The notes beneath the pieces were generated by a model that saw only the letters and a program-made list of their open reading frames with translations, was not told where the DNA came from and did no database searches. Made by a program: the position numbers and the translations under genes. Shown piece after piece: positions 38,077 through 47,475 of a DNA stretch of 64,000 nt (the stretch's first letter is position 1; the number at the start of each line of letters is the position of its first letter). Origin of the DNA: Stenotrophomonas lacuserhaii (GTDB taxonomy: Bacteria > Pseudomonadota > Gammaproteobacteria > Xanthomonadales > Xanthomonadaceae); NCBI RefSeq assembly GCF_014836545.1, contig NZ_JACSQS010000001.1:362928-426927 (forward strand), in the 5' to 3' direction.

Positions 38077-39426
38077 ATGGATGTTGACGTGATGGTTCGT
38101 GTGCTTTTCTGTCTTGCCCTGCTTTTCGTGCAACCCGTGGCCAGCGCCGAGACCGCATGGAACGGCACCAGCAGCCATTCCCGGGTGGTCGGTTCGGGCG
38201 ACGTCCGTGATCCTGCGGGCGCGCGCCTGAGCCTGTCCTCCAGCGAGGCCGGGAAAGAAGGCTTCTTCGGCGCGATCACCTCGCTTGATGCCGCTCCTTA
38301 CCGGGGCAGGGACGTAGTCCTGTCCGGCGTGCTTGGCGTGGAAGAGGGCACCGGCAACGGCGCGCTCTGGCTGCGCGGTGACCAGTCCGATCAAGTGCTC
38401 GTTTTCGACACTACGCGAGCAACGCCGGTGACATTGCCCGATGGCGAGCAGGAGCGGCAGCTCCGCTTGTACATCCCGTTGGCGACGACCAGCCTGAAGT
38501 TCGGTGCCACCATGACGGGGGTGGGGCGCATCCATGCCGCATCGCTCAAGCTGCACGCCGAGCCCCCGCCGGCGGGAAACGTGTCGGCGTACCAGGTGCT
38601 GGACGCCGCCATTTCGCACATCGAAAGCCGGGCCCTCAACCGATCGCGGGTTGACTGGAACACAGCGCGGGCACAGCTGCTGACTGATGATCTGAAGGGG
38701 TTGCCCGCAGGGGAAGCCTACCCGAAGGTCCGTGCGGCACTGGCAAAGCTCGGTGATCGGCACAGCTTGTTGCGGACCAGGAACCAGGCCGCGCAGGACA
38801 GATCAATCGCCATCGCCAGTGAGCCGCTCATGGCCAACGCGTCGGACGACATCGGCTATGTGCGGGTGCCCGGCCTGCGCGGAACGGACCGGCAGGCCAC
38901 GCGCAGGTTTGCTGCCGACCTGTGCCAGCGCATAGAAGCGATGGCTGGAACGGTCTCGAAGGGAATGATCGTCGACCTTCGCGGCAATACCGGTGGCAAC
39001 ATGTGGCCGATGGTCAGTGGCCTGTTCCCCCTGCTGGGGGGCGGTCCCATCGGGTCATTCCGGGATGCCGACGGCAACATCAGCCCGTGGACCGAACGCG
39101 CGGCCGAAGGATGCGAAGTGGACATGACCATGACGCCGGTCGCGGTGCTGATCGGCCGCCGGACCGGCAGTTCCGGCGAAGCCGTGGCAACCGCATTCAA
39201 GGGCCGGCCACGGACGCGGTTCTTTGGGCAGCCCACCGCAGGGGTTGCCACCGGAAACGGCCGCATTCCATTGCCCGACGGCAGCGTGCTCGGCCTCACC
39301 CAGAGCAGCTTCCTTGATCGTACAGGCGAGCTGATCCCCGGCAGGTTGACCCCTGATGTTGGCGTGGAAGAAGGTCAGGATGCCATCGCACTCGCCCGCG
39401 CCTGGTTGCGCTCAGCATCGAAGTGA
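38077..39426 (+). CDS. S41-family (C-terminal processing) peptidase, exported
   Basis: 449 residues from 38077; ATG 38092 gives a neater signal peptide (MVRVLFCLALLFVQPVASA), so the start is open. The first half is beta-rich with no known domain; the peptidase domain begins near 200 with ASDDIGYVRVPGL and MIVDLRGNTGGNMWP. The probable nucleophile is in RTGSSGEAVA (Ser365-Ser366), with FGQPTAGVATGNG after it. No PDZ domain is visible. Probably periplasmic; substrate unknown. Confidence 0.85.
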   Translation: MDVDVMVRVLFCLALLFVQPVASAETAWNGTSSHSRVVGSGDVRDPAGARLSLSSSEAGKEGFFGAITSLDAAPYRGRDVVLSGVLGVEEGTGNGALWLRGDQSDQVLVFDTTRATPVTLPDGEQERQLRLYIPLATTSLKFGATMTGVGRIHAASLKLHAEPPPAGNVSAYQVLDAAISHIESRALNRSRVDWNTARAQLLTDDLKGLPAGEAYPKVRAALAKLGDRHSLLRTRNQAAQDRSIAIASEPLMANASDDIGYVRVPGLRGTDRQATRRFAADLCQRIEAMAGTVSKGMIVDLRGNTGGNMWPMVSGLFPLLGGGPIGSFRDADGNISPWTERAAEGCEVDMTMTPVAVLIGRRTGSSGEAVATAFKGRPRTRFFGQPTAGVATGNGRIPLPDGSVLGLTQSSFLDRTGELIPGRLTPDVGVEEGQDAIALARAWLRSASK

Positions 39427-39795
39427 TCCCGATCACCTCGAAGCAGGGGGTGGGCTGGCGGGCTGCCTCAGCCAGGCGACCCATGCAGAGAATGCAGGCG
39501 AGCGCTGCCGGCGATTCGGGTAATACAGTTGGTCGCCGGGCGCGTGCGACTACGCTCAGGGCCGTTGGTGATGACGTGAAAGACAGACAACGGGGCCAGG
39601 GCGGCTTCGTAGAAGCGCCGGGAGAACCTATGAAACCGCCACCCCAAGCGGACACCACGGGCGACGACTCAGCGTCATTTCATCGGCGATCCGGGTGATT
39701 CATCGGCGGCTTCTGTGGCTTGGTCGCAAAGGGATTGCCATGCCCCCGCGCGAATGGCAACTTGCAGCGGCGATAACGTCGACCTGGAGCCCCGC
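39427..39795. other. Gap of about 370 bases with no supported gene
   Basis: Open frames cross it on both strands but none has a ribosome site plus a protein-like sequence. No repeat, terminator stem or operator palindrome was noticed. Probably the 3' end of the S41 gene and the control region of the CPBP protease gene. Confidence 0.4.
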
Positions 39796-40707
39796 ATGAC
39801 CCCCGTTGCCCTGTATTCGGCCGATCCGGCCCGCGGCTGGCTGCCCTGGGCCTGGCTGACGCCGATCCTGATGATCCTGTTCAACGCGGTACCGGTGATC
39901 GCGCTGGACGGGTGGATGCAGTCGCAGCATTGGTCGACGCCAAGCGGCGATCCGATCGGCCTCGCTGGCTTGCATGCGCTGCTGTGGATCGGCTTTGCGC
40001 CGCCGCTGGCGGCCGTGCTCGCTTGGGTACGCTTCGTCGAAGGGCGCTCGCTGGCAAGTATCGGGCTGACCGGTCCGTCGCCGCTGAAAACCTTCCTGCG
40101 CGGACTGGCTGTTGGATTCGGCACGATCACGCTGATCGTAGTCGCGATCTGGATGGCTGGCGGCATGCAGGCGGCGGGCTTGGGGCAAGCCTGGTGGTCG
40201 CCCGTCAGTCTGCTGCACATCGGTCTGCTGCTATTGAGCTTCATGTTCCAGGCGAGCGTGGAGGAAGTCATCTTCCGCGGCTGGATGCTGTCGGTGGTGG
40301 CGCGCAAGACCAATATCGCGGTGGCAGTACTGCTGGTTTCGCTCGTTTTCTGCTTCCTGCACTTCAGTCCGCACCAGCCGCCCCGGGTCATGATCGGTAC
40401 GTTCCTATTCTCGCTGTTCGCCTGCGCCTGGGCGCTGCGGACCGGCACTATCTGGGGCGTGATGGGCTGGCACACGGGGTGGAACTGGTTGCTCGCCACC
40501 GGCTTCGAACTGCCCGTCACCGGCATCGATGCGCACTTGCCGGCGCTGCTGGTGGCGCTGCGCCCGCAAGGCCTCGACATTCTGACCGGTGGCGCGGAAG
40601 GGCCGGAAGGCAGTTACCTGTGCAGCGTCTTCTTCGTCGCCGCGATCGCGTGGATCCAGTGGCGAAAGACGCGCGTAGCTCAGAACTACTCGCCGACCAG
40701 CAGGTAA
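39796..40707 (+). CDS. CPBP-family intramembrane metalloprotease (CAAX protease)
   Basis: ATG 39796, with GGAG a few bases upstream. 303 residues, about eight hydrophobic helices. Motif 1 is VEEVIFRGW (Glu156, Glu157, Arg161), motif 2 has His in FCFLHFS, motif 3 is GWHTGWNW: these are the glutamate, histidine and histidine/asparagine of the Abi/CAAX (Rce1-like) family. Substrate unknown; such proteins can serve bacteriocin immunity or prenyl-protein processing. No bacteriocin gene is nearby. Confidence 0.87.
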   Translation: MTPVALYSADPARGWLPWAWLTPILMILFNAVPVIALDGWMQSQHWSTPSGDPIGLAGLHALLWIGFAPPLAAVLAWVRFVEGRSLASIGLTGPSPLKTFLRGLAVGFGTITLIVVAIWMAGGMQAAGLGQAWWSPVSLLHIGLLLLSFMFQASVEEVIFRGWMLSVVARKTNIAVAVLLVSLVFCFLHFSPHQPPRVMIGTFLFSLFACAWALRTGTIWGVMGWHTGWNWLLATGFELPVTGIDAHLPALLVALRPQGLDILTGGAEGPEGSYLCSVFFVAAIAWIQWRKTRVAQNYSPTSR

Positions 40708-40961
40708 CGCCAGTGCCCGAGCGGCATCGCACCATCCTGGCATCGTCCTGTTGTATGCCCTCGGCTGGGTTCTGGTCGGCATCCGCAGCAGGCTGGAGAC
40801 TCATGTGAACCTGCTTGAGGCTTCATTGGCTGAGCGGTCGGCGCGAGCGGGCGCCGGCTTGTAGTGGTTACAGAGCGTTCCACGCGTCACCATTCAGTTA
40901 CAGGCTCAGCGTAATACCCCCGGCGTATAGTGGCTGCATCCTCACCGCAAGGATCGACGCT

Positions 40962-42617
40962 ATGCAGAAGGGCTCGGATCTACTGGTCAAGGCGCTGGAA
41001 AACGAGGGCGTAGACCGCATCTTCGGCGTGCCGGGCGAGGAGAATCTGGACTTCCTGGAGTCACTCCGGAACTCGAAGATCGAACTCGTCCTCACCCGCC
41101 ATGAGCAGGCAGCCGCCTTCATGGCCGCCACCCACGGCCGGCTCACCGGCAGGCCCGGCGTGTGCCTGGCTACGCTGGGCCCGGGCGCGCTGAACTTCTC
41201 CACCGGTGCGGCGTATGCCCATCTGGGCGCGTGGCCGATGATCCTCATCACCGGCCAGAAGGCGGTAATGAGTGCCAAGCAGGCGCGCTTCCAGATCGTG
41301 GATATCGTGGCGTCGATGAAGCCGCTCACGAAAATGACGCGGCAGATCGTCAGCCCGGCGTCGATCCCCGCCATGGTGCGTGATGCGTTCCGTGTGGCAA
41401 TGGAAGAGCGGCCCGGGCCGGTCCATCTGGAACTGCCGGAGGACATCGCCGGTGAGGAAGTGGAGGATATCCCGGTCATCCCCGTCCATGCGCTGGAGCG
41501 GCCCATCGCGGCGCCTGCCGCGCTCGATCGGGCTGAAGCGGCCATCCTCGCGGCAAAGCGACCGCTGGTGATGATCGGCGCAGCCGGAAGCCGGCCGTGG
41601 CTGACCGAGGCGCTGTCCGCGTTCGTGGCGCGCACACGCCTGCCGTTCTTCAATACCCAGATGGGCAAGGGCGCCGTTACCGGCGGCTCCAACCTTTACA
41701 TGGGCACGGCCGCATTGTCCGAAGGGGATTATGTCCACGAGGCGGTGGCCCGCGCCGACCTGATCATCGCCATCGGCCATGACACGGTCGAAAAGCCGCC
41801 CTTCCTGATGAAGAGCAGCGGCGGGCCGAAGATCATCCATATCAGTTTCCAGTCGGCCACGGTCGAGCAGGTCTACCACCCGGATATCGAAGTGCTGGGC
41901 GACATCGGCGCCTCGGTGGATGCGTTGGCGGAGCGGCTGGAAGGCCGCTTGGCTACCGACGAAGGCATGACCGGACTGCGGCAGAAGATCCTCGCCCGGC
42001 TGAATGATCGTTCCGAAGAAGACCGGTTCCCGATCACCCCGCAACGGATAGTGCACGACGTGCGCCAGGCGGTGCCGGACGATGGCATCGTCTGCCTCGA
42101 TAACGGCATGTACAAGATCTGGTTTGCCCGCAACTACCGCACGCATGTGGCCAATACGCTGCTGCTCGACAATGCGCTCGCCACGATGGGCGCCGGCCTG
42201 CCGTCGGCGATGATGGCGGCGATGCTGTATCCACAGCGCCGGGTCATGGCGGTGTGTGGCGACGGCGGCTTCATGATGAACTCGCAGGAGATGGAAACCG
42301 CCGTGCGGCTGGGGCTCAACCTGGTCGTGGTGATCCTCAACGACAGCGCCTACGGCATGATCCGCTGGAAGCAGGCGGTGGATGGCTTCGAGGATTTCGG
42401 CATGCGCTTCGGCAACCCGGACTTCGTGAAATATGCCGAGGCGTACGGCGCGAAGGGCAGCCGGGTGACCGCCGTCGAGGAGCTGGTGCCGATGATCGAA
42501 GCGGCCTTCTCCGGTGGTGGCGTGCACGTGCTGGATGTGCCGATCGACTATTCCGAAAACACCCGCGTGCTGGTGGATGAACTGCGCAACCGCACGCCCG
42601 ACGTGGGCTGCGCATGA
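40962..42617 (+). CDS. Acetolactate-synthase-like TPP enzyme
   Basis: 551 residues from ATG 40962 (AAGGA 8 bases upstream). Thiamine-diphosphate enzyme: N-terminal domain with FGVPGEENLDFLESL and the catalytic Glu in VLTRHEQAAAFMA, centre with GPGPVHLELPED, and the C-terminal TPP motif VCGDGGFMMNSQEMETA...ILNDSAYGMIRW. Similar to catabolic acetolactate synthase (AlsS), which joins two pyruvates. A separate small regulatory subunit is not encoded near. It pairs with the aldehyde dehydrogenase 28 bases downstream, which would fit another 2-oxoacid chemistry, for example making an aldehyde. Confidence 0.87.
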   Translation: MQKGSDLLVKALENEGVDRIFGVPGEENLDFLESLRNSKIELVLTRHEQAAAFMAATHGRLTGRPGVCLATLGPGALNFSTGAAYAHLGAWPMILITGQKAVMSAKQARFQIVDIVASMKPLTKMTRQIVSPASIPAMVRDAFRVAMEERPGPVHLELPEDIAGEEVEDIPVIPVHALERPIAAPAALDRAEAAILAAKRPLVMIGAAGSRPWLTEALSAFVARTRLPFFNTQMGKGAVTGGSNLYMGTAALSEGDYVHEAVARADLIIAIGHDTVEKPPFLMKSSGGPKIIHISFQSATVEQVYHPDIEVLGDIGASVDALAERLEGRLATDEGMTGLRQKILARLNDRSEEDRFPITPQRIVHDVRQAVPDDGIVCLDNGMYKIWFARNYRTHVANTLLLDNALATMGAGLPSAMMAAMLYPQRRVMAVCGDGGFMMNSQEMETAVRLGLNLVVVILNDSAYGMIRWKQAVDGFEDFGMRFGNPDFVKYAEAYGAKGSRVTAVEELVPMIEAAFSGGGVHVLDVPIDYSENTRVLVDELRNRTPDVGCA

Positions 42618-42645
42618 CCGCCCGTACCCTGGAAAGGAGCCCAAC

Positions 42646-44028
42646 ATGCTGACCGTCGTACAGGCCTTCGACCGCGCGCCCATCACGGAAATTGGATTCG
42701 ACACCGCCGCGGCGCTGGAACACAAGCTCAGTGCCGCCGAGCGTGTCTTCAAGGATCGCGACGGCTGGCTGCCGCCGCACGAACGCATCGCGATCCTGCG
42801 CAGGCTGGCTGCGTTGATGGACGCCAAGCGCGACCACCTCGCCCTGCAGATCGCACGCGAGGGTGGCAAGCCGTTGCCGGACGCCATCATCGAAACCACG
42901 CGTGCCATCGATGGCGTCCACAACGCCGCCGACGAACTACGCAACTTTGGTGGTCGGGAGATCCCGATGGGTCTTTCAGCTGCGGCGGTGGGGCGCTGGG
43001 CATTCACCACCCGCGAGCCCATCGGCATCGTGGCGGCGATCTCGGCGTTCAACCACCCGCTCAACCTGATCGTGCACCAGGTCGCCCCGGCGATCGCCGT
43101 GGGGTGCCCGGTGATCATCAAACCCGCATCGGCAACGCCACTTTCCTGCTTCGATTTCGTGGCGATGGTGCATGAAGCCGGGCTGCCCGAGCCGTGGTGC
43201 CAGAGCTTTCTGCCGGAAGGCAACGACCTGGCCGAGGCACTGGCCACCGACAAGCGCGTTGCCTTCCTGAGCTTCATCGGATCGGCCAGGGTAGGGTGGT
43301 CGCTGCACAGCAAGCTGGCACACGGCGCCCGCTCGGCACTGGAGCACGGCGGGGTTGCGCCGGCCGTTGTCGACCGCAGTGCGGACCTGTCAAAAATCAT
43401 CGAACCCATCGTCAAGGGCGGCTATTACCACGCCGGCCAAGTGTGCGTTTCCACCCAGCGAATTTTCGTCCATGACAGTATCGCCGACGACTTCACCGAG
43501 GCGCTGATTGCCCGGGTGGAACGGCTGCGTACCGGCAATCCCACCCTGGAAGACACCGACGTGGGGCCGCTGATCCAGCCCCGCGAGGCCGACCGGGTGG
43601 CCGAGTGGATCGACGAAGCCGTGAAGGGCGGTGCGAAGCTCGCCAGCGGCGGCAAACGGCTTTCCGAGACCACGCTGCAGCCGACCGTGCTGCTCGATCC
43701 GGCCGCTGATGCGCGGGTGACCACGCAGGAAGTGTTTGGGCCGGTGGTGGCGGTGTATCGATATTCGGATCTGGACCAAGCCATTGCCCGGGCGAACTCG
43801 CTGCCGACCGCCTTCCAGGCCAGCATCTTCGCGCAGGATATCGACATCGCCATGCGCGCGGCCAACCGGTTGGATGCCTCGGCGGTGATGATCAACGACG
43901 CCACCGCGTTCCGCACCGACTGGATGCCGTTCGCCGGCCGCCGCGAATCGGGCTACGGCACCGGCGGCATTCCTTACACCATGCGGGACATGTCGCAGGA
44001 GAAGATGATCCTGATGCATAGAAGCTGA
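42646..44028 (+). CDS. Aldehyde dehydrogenase
   Basis: 460 residues; ATG 42646 with AAAGGAG 6 bases upstream. The NAD fold has GIVAAISAFNHPLNL, catalytic Glu in ALEHGGVAPA and Cys in HAGQVCVSTQRIFV, and TTQEVFGPVVAVYRY at the C-terminal side. Somewhat shorter than the 480-500 residues usual for the family. Forms a two-gene unit with the TPP enzyme before it. It may oxidise the product or by-product of that enzyme; substrate unknown. Confidence 0.88.
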   Translation: MLTVVQAFDRAPITEIGFDTAAALEHKLSAAERVFKDRDGWLPPHERIAILRRLAALMDAKRDHLALQIAREGGKPLPDAIIETTRAIDGVHNAADELRNFGGREIPMGLSAAAVGRWAFTTREPIGIVAAISAFNHPLNLIVHQVAPAIAVGCPVIIKPASATPLSCFDFVAMVHEAGLPEPWCQSFLPEGNDLAEALATDKRVAFLSFIGSARVGWSLHSKLAHGARSALEHGGVAPAVVDRSADLSKIIEPIVKGGYYHAGQVCVSTQRIFVHDSIADDFTEALIARVERLRTGNPTLEDTDVGPLIQPREADRVAEWIDEAVKGGAKLASGGKRLSETTLQPTVLLDPAADARVTTQEVFGPVVAVYRYSDLDQAIARANSLPTAFQASIFAQDIDIAMRAANRLDASAVMINDATAFRTDWMPFAGRRESGYGTGGIPYTMRDMSQEKMILMHRS

Positions 44029-44146
44029 GCGGGAATGCGCCGCCTTCACGCTACCTCTACTTCTCCCGGCATCAACTGAACGTCGGTCTTGGCACAGCCG
44101 AAAACGCCGCTATAGTCCGAACACCCCCGAAGAAGGAGATGGTGAA

Positions 44147-44416
44147 ATGTTCCTCAGCAAACCCAATCTGACGACCGCACGCAACCTTGGTATCGCCCTC
44201 ATCGCTGGTGTCAGCCTGAGCGCCTGCGCTACCTATAAGGACGACTTCGCACGCATCGATTCGCGCCTCGACCAGCTCGACGTGAAGGTGCAGGGCGCCG
44301 CACAGAGCGCCGAATCGGCCAACCAGTCCGCGACCCAGGCCAACCAGCGCCTCGACCAGATCGAAGGCCGCGTCCAGCAGCTCGAGCAGGCGCCGCGCCG
44401 CAAGCCGCGCGGTTGA
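44147..44416 (+). CDS. Lpp/OprI-like outer-membrane lipoprotein
   Basis: 89 residues: basic start, hydrophobic segment and the lipobox LSAC (about 24-27), then a heptad coiled coil rich in Ala, Gln and Asp (about 35-80: DSRLDQLDVKVQ, QSATQANQRLDQIEGR), and a basic end. AAGGAG precedes the start by about 10 bases. Size and repeat match murein or OprI-type lipoproteins, which trimerise in the outer membrane. The end is RKPRG rather than the lysine of E. coli Lpp used for peptidoglycan linkage. Confidence 0.85.
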   Translation: MFLSKPNLTTARNLGIALIAGVSLSACATYKDDFARIDSRLDQLDVKVQGAAQSAESANQSATQANQRLDQIEGRVQQLEQAPRRKPRG

Positions 44417-44440
44417 TCGCCCGACACGTTTGAACCAGGC

Positions 44441-44468
44441 ACCGGTGGCCTGCACAGGCCACTGGTTT
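44441..44468 (+). terminator. Terminator of the lipoprotein gene
   Basis: ACCGGTGGCCTG pairs with CAGGCCACTGGT (44441-44452 and 44455-44466; the innermost pairs open to give a loop) and a short T-run follows (44466-44468). It lies 25 bases after the lipoprotein stop codon. Rho-independent by shape. Confidence 0.65.
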
Positions 44469-44531
44469 CCTCGGGAGCAGTAGAAACTGATTCAAAGGAA
44501 GTGTCCCATCCGTACTCATCCATCCTCCAGA

Positions 44532-45227
44532 ATGCGGCCCGTTTGCGGTGTGCTGGCACTCGCGCTGGCGTTGGCGTGCACCGCACCGGTGAGCGCGAAG
44601 AACGCCGCCGCGCAATCCGCCGCTGCGGTCGACGAACTCCCGGAAGGCCAAACGGTGTCAGACACCGTGATCGAACTGGCCGGCTGGGTCGTTGCTTCCA
44701 AAGACAGCCAAGGCTACCCATTTGCGATCATGGACAAGGCGGCTGCGCAGGTCCTGGTCTTCGACGGGGAAGGCCGATTGCGCGGTGCCGCGCCCGCGCT
44801 GTTCGGGTCGGCCACCGGTGACCACACCGCGCCCGGCGTCGCTGGCCTGGCCCTGCGGGCCATCCCGGGACGTGACCGCACAACCCCGGCGGGTCGCTTC
44901 ATCGGCGGCTACGGACCCTCGATCGATGCAGGGCGCGTGCTCTGGGTCGACTACGATTCGGGCGTCGCGCTGCATCCCATCACCACCGGCGTACCGTCAG
45001 AGAAGCGTGCCGAGCGACTTGCTTCGGCCTCGCCCGATGACAACCGCGTCACCCACGGGTGCATCAACATCTCGCCGACGTTCTACGAACAGATCGTCCG
45101 CACCACGTTCGAGCGCGGTGGCGTGTTCTATGTGCTTCCGGACAAAGCGTCGGTGGCCGAGACGTTTCCTGAGTTCGCACAGACGCGTGCCGCGATGAAA
45201 GACAGCGGCGAAAAAGCCGCGCGTTGA
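44532..45227 (+). CDS. L,D-transpeptidase (YkuD), exported
   Basis: 231 residues with signal peptide (about 1-22, VSA). The YkuD active site is RVTHGCINIS with His175 and Cys177; the family usually has SHGCxR but here Cys-Ile-Asn. Preceded by GRFIGGYGPSIDAGRVLWVDY, the strand core. Makes or edits 3-3 crosslinks or joins lipoproteins to peptidoglycan. It follows the Lpp-like lipoprotein, so the pair may act on the cell wall; the terminator between means separate transcripts. Ribosome site before ATG 44532 is poor. Confidence 0.85.
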   Translation: MRPVCGVLALALALACTAPVSAKNAAAQSAAAVDELPEGQTVSDTVIELAGWVVASKDSQGYPFAIMDKAAAQVLVFDGEGRLRGAAPALFGSATGDHTAPGVAGLALRAIPGRDRTTPAGRFIGGYGPSIDAGRVLWVDYDSGVALHPITTGVPSEKRAERLASASPDDNRVTHGCINISPTFYEQIVRTTFERGGVFYVLPDKASVAETFPEFAQTRAAMKDSGEKAAR

Positions 45228-45237
45228 TACGCGCGGC
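45211..45237 (-). terminator. Rho-independent terminator of the reverse-strand gene
   Basis: GCCGCGCGT (45216-45224) pairs with ACGCGCGGC (45229-45237); loop TGAT includes the TGA stop (45225-45227) of the forward L,D-transpeptidase gene. AAAAA at 45211-45215 reads TTTTT on the reverse strand, so the hairpin plus T-run ends transcripts of the gene at 45246. On the forward strand it may also block readthrough. Confidence 0.65.
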
Positions 45238-45245
45238 GCAGACAC

Positions 45246-45833
45246 TCAACGCGCTTGCGCCCTCAGGCGTTCGCAGGTTTCCTTGGCACGCTGCAGGCCC
45301 ATGCCCTCCGGCGAAGCGGGATCAGGTTCGCCGAGGGTGAACGCCTCCATCCGCGCATCATGCGCGGCGCGCACCTTGGGGGCAGCCAACACGGCGGCAA
45401 GCAGCTCGGGCAGCTCGACTTGGTCGCGCTGGCCAAGGAACGCTTTCAGCTCGGCGGGGGTGTAGACACTCGCCAGCAACTGATCGAATTCGGCCTGTTC
45501 GACAGGGTCCTGGATGCCCTCGGCTACCTGCCTCACGCCGGCTGACAGATGTGCCGCCATCGCGGCCTTGATCGCTTCGCGGCACGCGGGGGGATCGTCG
45601 GGAGCGGCGATACCTTCGCCGCTGCCAAAGGCACGCAGGAAGGCCTGGCCCTCTTCGATGACCTGCCTGGTCACGATTTCCGTGTTGACCTCGTGGGCCA
45701 GTTCCAGCGGCGTGGCAGCCAGCGCCGGCAGGCTGGCCAACGCCAGCAGCGCCGCGCCGGTCCAGCGCACGCGCCGGCTCCGCAGCCGTGTGCTGGGCAG
45801 CCTTGCAGCGGGGATGCCGTCTCGTTCTTTCAT
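45246..45833 (-). CDS. Exported protein of unknown function
   Basis: 195 residues from ATG 45833, with a basic start and hydrophobic segment (WTGAALLALASLPALAAT, about 24-41), probably a cleaved signal. The mature part is mostly helical, with two cysteines (PPACREAI and ETCERLR), a possible disulfide. No known domain seen. It terminates at the stem 45211-45237. A longer frame to 46061 has no signal at its start. Confidence 0.6.
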   Translation of the reverse strand: MKERDGIPAARLPSTRLRSRRVRWTGAALLALASLPALAATPLELAHEVNTEIVTRQVIEEGQAFLRAFGSGEGIAAPDDPPACREAIKAAMAAHLSAGVRQVAEGIQDPVEQAEFDQLLASVYTPAELKAFLGQRDQVELPELLAAVLAAPKVRAAHDARMEAFTLGEPDPASPEGMGLQRAKETCERLRAQAR

Positions 45834-46108
45834 ATCCAGGGGAGCGTCGCCATGCGGCGGGCAAGGATAGCGCATCGCCTGCGGTCTGCCGCCGCGACAC
45901 CTCGTGCGTGCGCCTGTCTGTGAGGCGGCCGCCGGGCGGGCATGTGGAAACACTATTGACATGGTGGATGCGCACCGTCGGTACCTCGCAGGATGGGCGA
46001 TGCAGGCAGTCTGCGCAGCGCGATGTAGCGCGCGGTGCTGCCGGCGCCAGTGCCATGTCACTGCGGATGCGCCGTTCCATCACGGGGCCACGACATTGCC
46101 GGCAAACG

Positions 46109-47200
46109 TCATTCCGAGCGCATTGAACGGGGCGCGGCGTCCTTCGATGGCGACGGCGCGGATACGGACGCACGCGTGACCAGCCGGTGCGCAAGCACCT
46201 GATTGACGGCCACGCGGCCAGCGGTGGGGGTGCGGCGGATCTGCCGCAACAGGATGTCCACCGCGCTGTCGGCCATGTCTGCCACGGGCTGATGCAGGGT
46301 GGTCAGTTCCGGCCACACCATCGTGGCGGCGGACGTGTCATCGAAACCAACGACGGAAAGATCGCCGGGCACCTCCAGGCCGCGCCGGTGCGCCACTGAA
46401 ACCACGGCCGATGCCATGTCATCGTTGCTGGCGAAGATCGCGCTGGGGCGCTGATCCAGGGCCAATAAGCGTTCGGCTGCGTCCAGTCCGGAGCGGTAGG
46501 TGAAGTAACCGGGCTGGACAAGGGAGGCGTCATAGTCGATCCCGGCGTCAGCCAGCGCATCCCGGTAACCTTGCCATCGATGCGCGCTGGCGGTCTGGTT
46601 TGGATCGCCCTTGATGTAGCCGATGCGCGTGTGTCCGTGGGCCAGCAGATGCGACATGACGTCGCGGCTTGCTTGGCGGTCATCGATGCGTACGCAGGAA
46701 ATATGATCGCTGAAATGGCTGGACGCGATGGAAACCACGGGAATGCCGGCGTCGACGAAGACATCGACAATGTCCTTTGTTTCGCACAGCGGCGGCGGAA
46801 GAATCACGCCCGAGACCGTGATGGAGAGCTGCCGTGCCGCCTCCCGACGCGCCTGGCTGTCCAGCTCATCCCAACTGGCAATCACCAGCTGCGCCGCTGA
46901 GCGGGTAGACCCGCGCAGCGCGCCGACCAGCAGCTCGCGCAGGTAGCTGGAGCTGGGATTGGTGTAGATCAACGCGATGCAGGTGTGCTGCGCGGCGGCC
47001 AACGCACTGGCGGCAGGGTTGGGCCGGTAGTCCAGTTCCTGCACGCTGCGCATGACCCGGTCACGGTTGCCTTCGCGCACGCCGGCATGGCCATTGATGA
47101 CACGTGAAACCGTCATCGGCGAAACGCCCGCATGCGCGGCGACGTCATCGATGGTGACGGCGCTTGCCTTGCGACGGACCGCTTTTTGGCTGCTTTTCAA
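46109..47200 (-). CDS. LacI-family transcriptional regulator of the xylan locus
   Basis: TTG 47200 is the likely start (AAAGGAG 8 bases upstream), giving 363 residues; an ATG at 47227 would add nine. The helix-turn-helix is [21 protein letters not shown], followed by the hinge ANPAASALAAAQ-like segment (NPAASALAA). The sugar domain holds [43 protein letters not shown] and [20 protein letters not shown] second regulator at 61014 is close in sequence. The palindrome at 47274 lies 74 bases upstream, between this gene and the receptor, and is the probable operator. Effector: likely xylose or xylo-oligosaccharide, inferred from context. Confidence 0.93.
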   Translation of the reverse strand: MKSSQKAVRRKASAVTIDDVAAHAGVSPMTVSRVINGHAGVREGNRDRVMRSVQELDYRPNPAASALAAAQHTCIALIYTNPSSSYLRELLVGALRGSTRSAAQLVIASWDELDSQARREAARQLSITVSGVILPPPLCETKDIVDVFVDAGIPVVSIASSHFSDHISCVRIDDRQASRDVMSHLLAHGHTRIGYIKGDPNQTASAHRWQGYRDALADAGIDYDASLVQPGYFTYRSGLDAAERLLALDQRPSAIFASNDDMASAVVSVAHRRGLEVPGDLSVVGFDDTSAATMVWPELTTLHQPVADMADSAVDILLRQIRRTPTAGRVAVNQVLAHRLVTRASVSAPSPSKDAAPRSMRSE

Positions 47201-47273
47201 ACAATCAACTCCTTTGCTGCGCTGCATGATGACAAGCGCGATCCGGGGTGAGTAGTCTGCGCCCGAGACGTGA

Positions 47274-47287
47274 TGGTAGCGCTACCA
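47274..47287. promoter_or_regulatory. Perfect 14-bp palindromic operator (xyl-box-like)
   Basis: TGGTAGCGCTACCA is a perfect palindrome between the divergent LacI gene and the TonB receptor. From memory, the xyl-box of the Xanthomonas XylR regulon is TGGTAGCGCTAACA; this differs by one base. It is expected to bind the LacI regulator and to control both the regulator and the receptor operon, which starts 236 bases away. Seen in sequence; binding inferred. Confidence 0.75.
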
Positions 47288-47475
47288 CTGAGCCAGAGTA
47301 AGGCCAGCAGGTACCCCCCCCTTACCGCGCGGCTGTTCTGGCAAATCCGCAAGCGAGTTTGAGTCGCAGTGAAGGCAACGCGCACTGCGATGTTCGGTTT
47401 GGAAGACGGGCGTCGCCCGTACGTGCCCCAGAAGGGGCGGTGCATCCATTCGATCGTATGTCAGAGGGGAGAGTC

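Noticed and set aside
39427-39795. Possible small gene in the gap after the S41 peptidase
   Set aside because: Frames on both strands are Arg-rich with no signal, motif or ribosome site.
41061-43415. Reverse open frame over the TPP enzyme and aldehyde dehydrogenase
   Set aside because: Shadow of real genes with complete active sites on the other strand.
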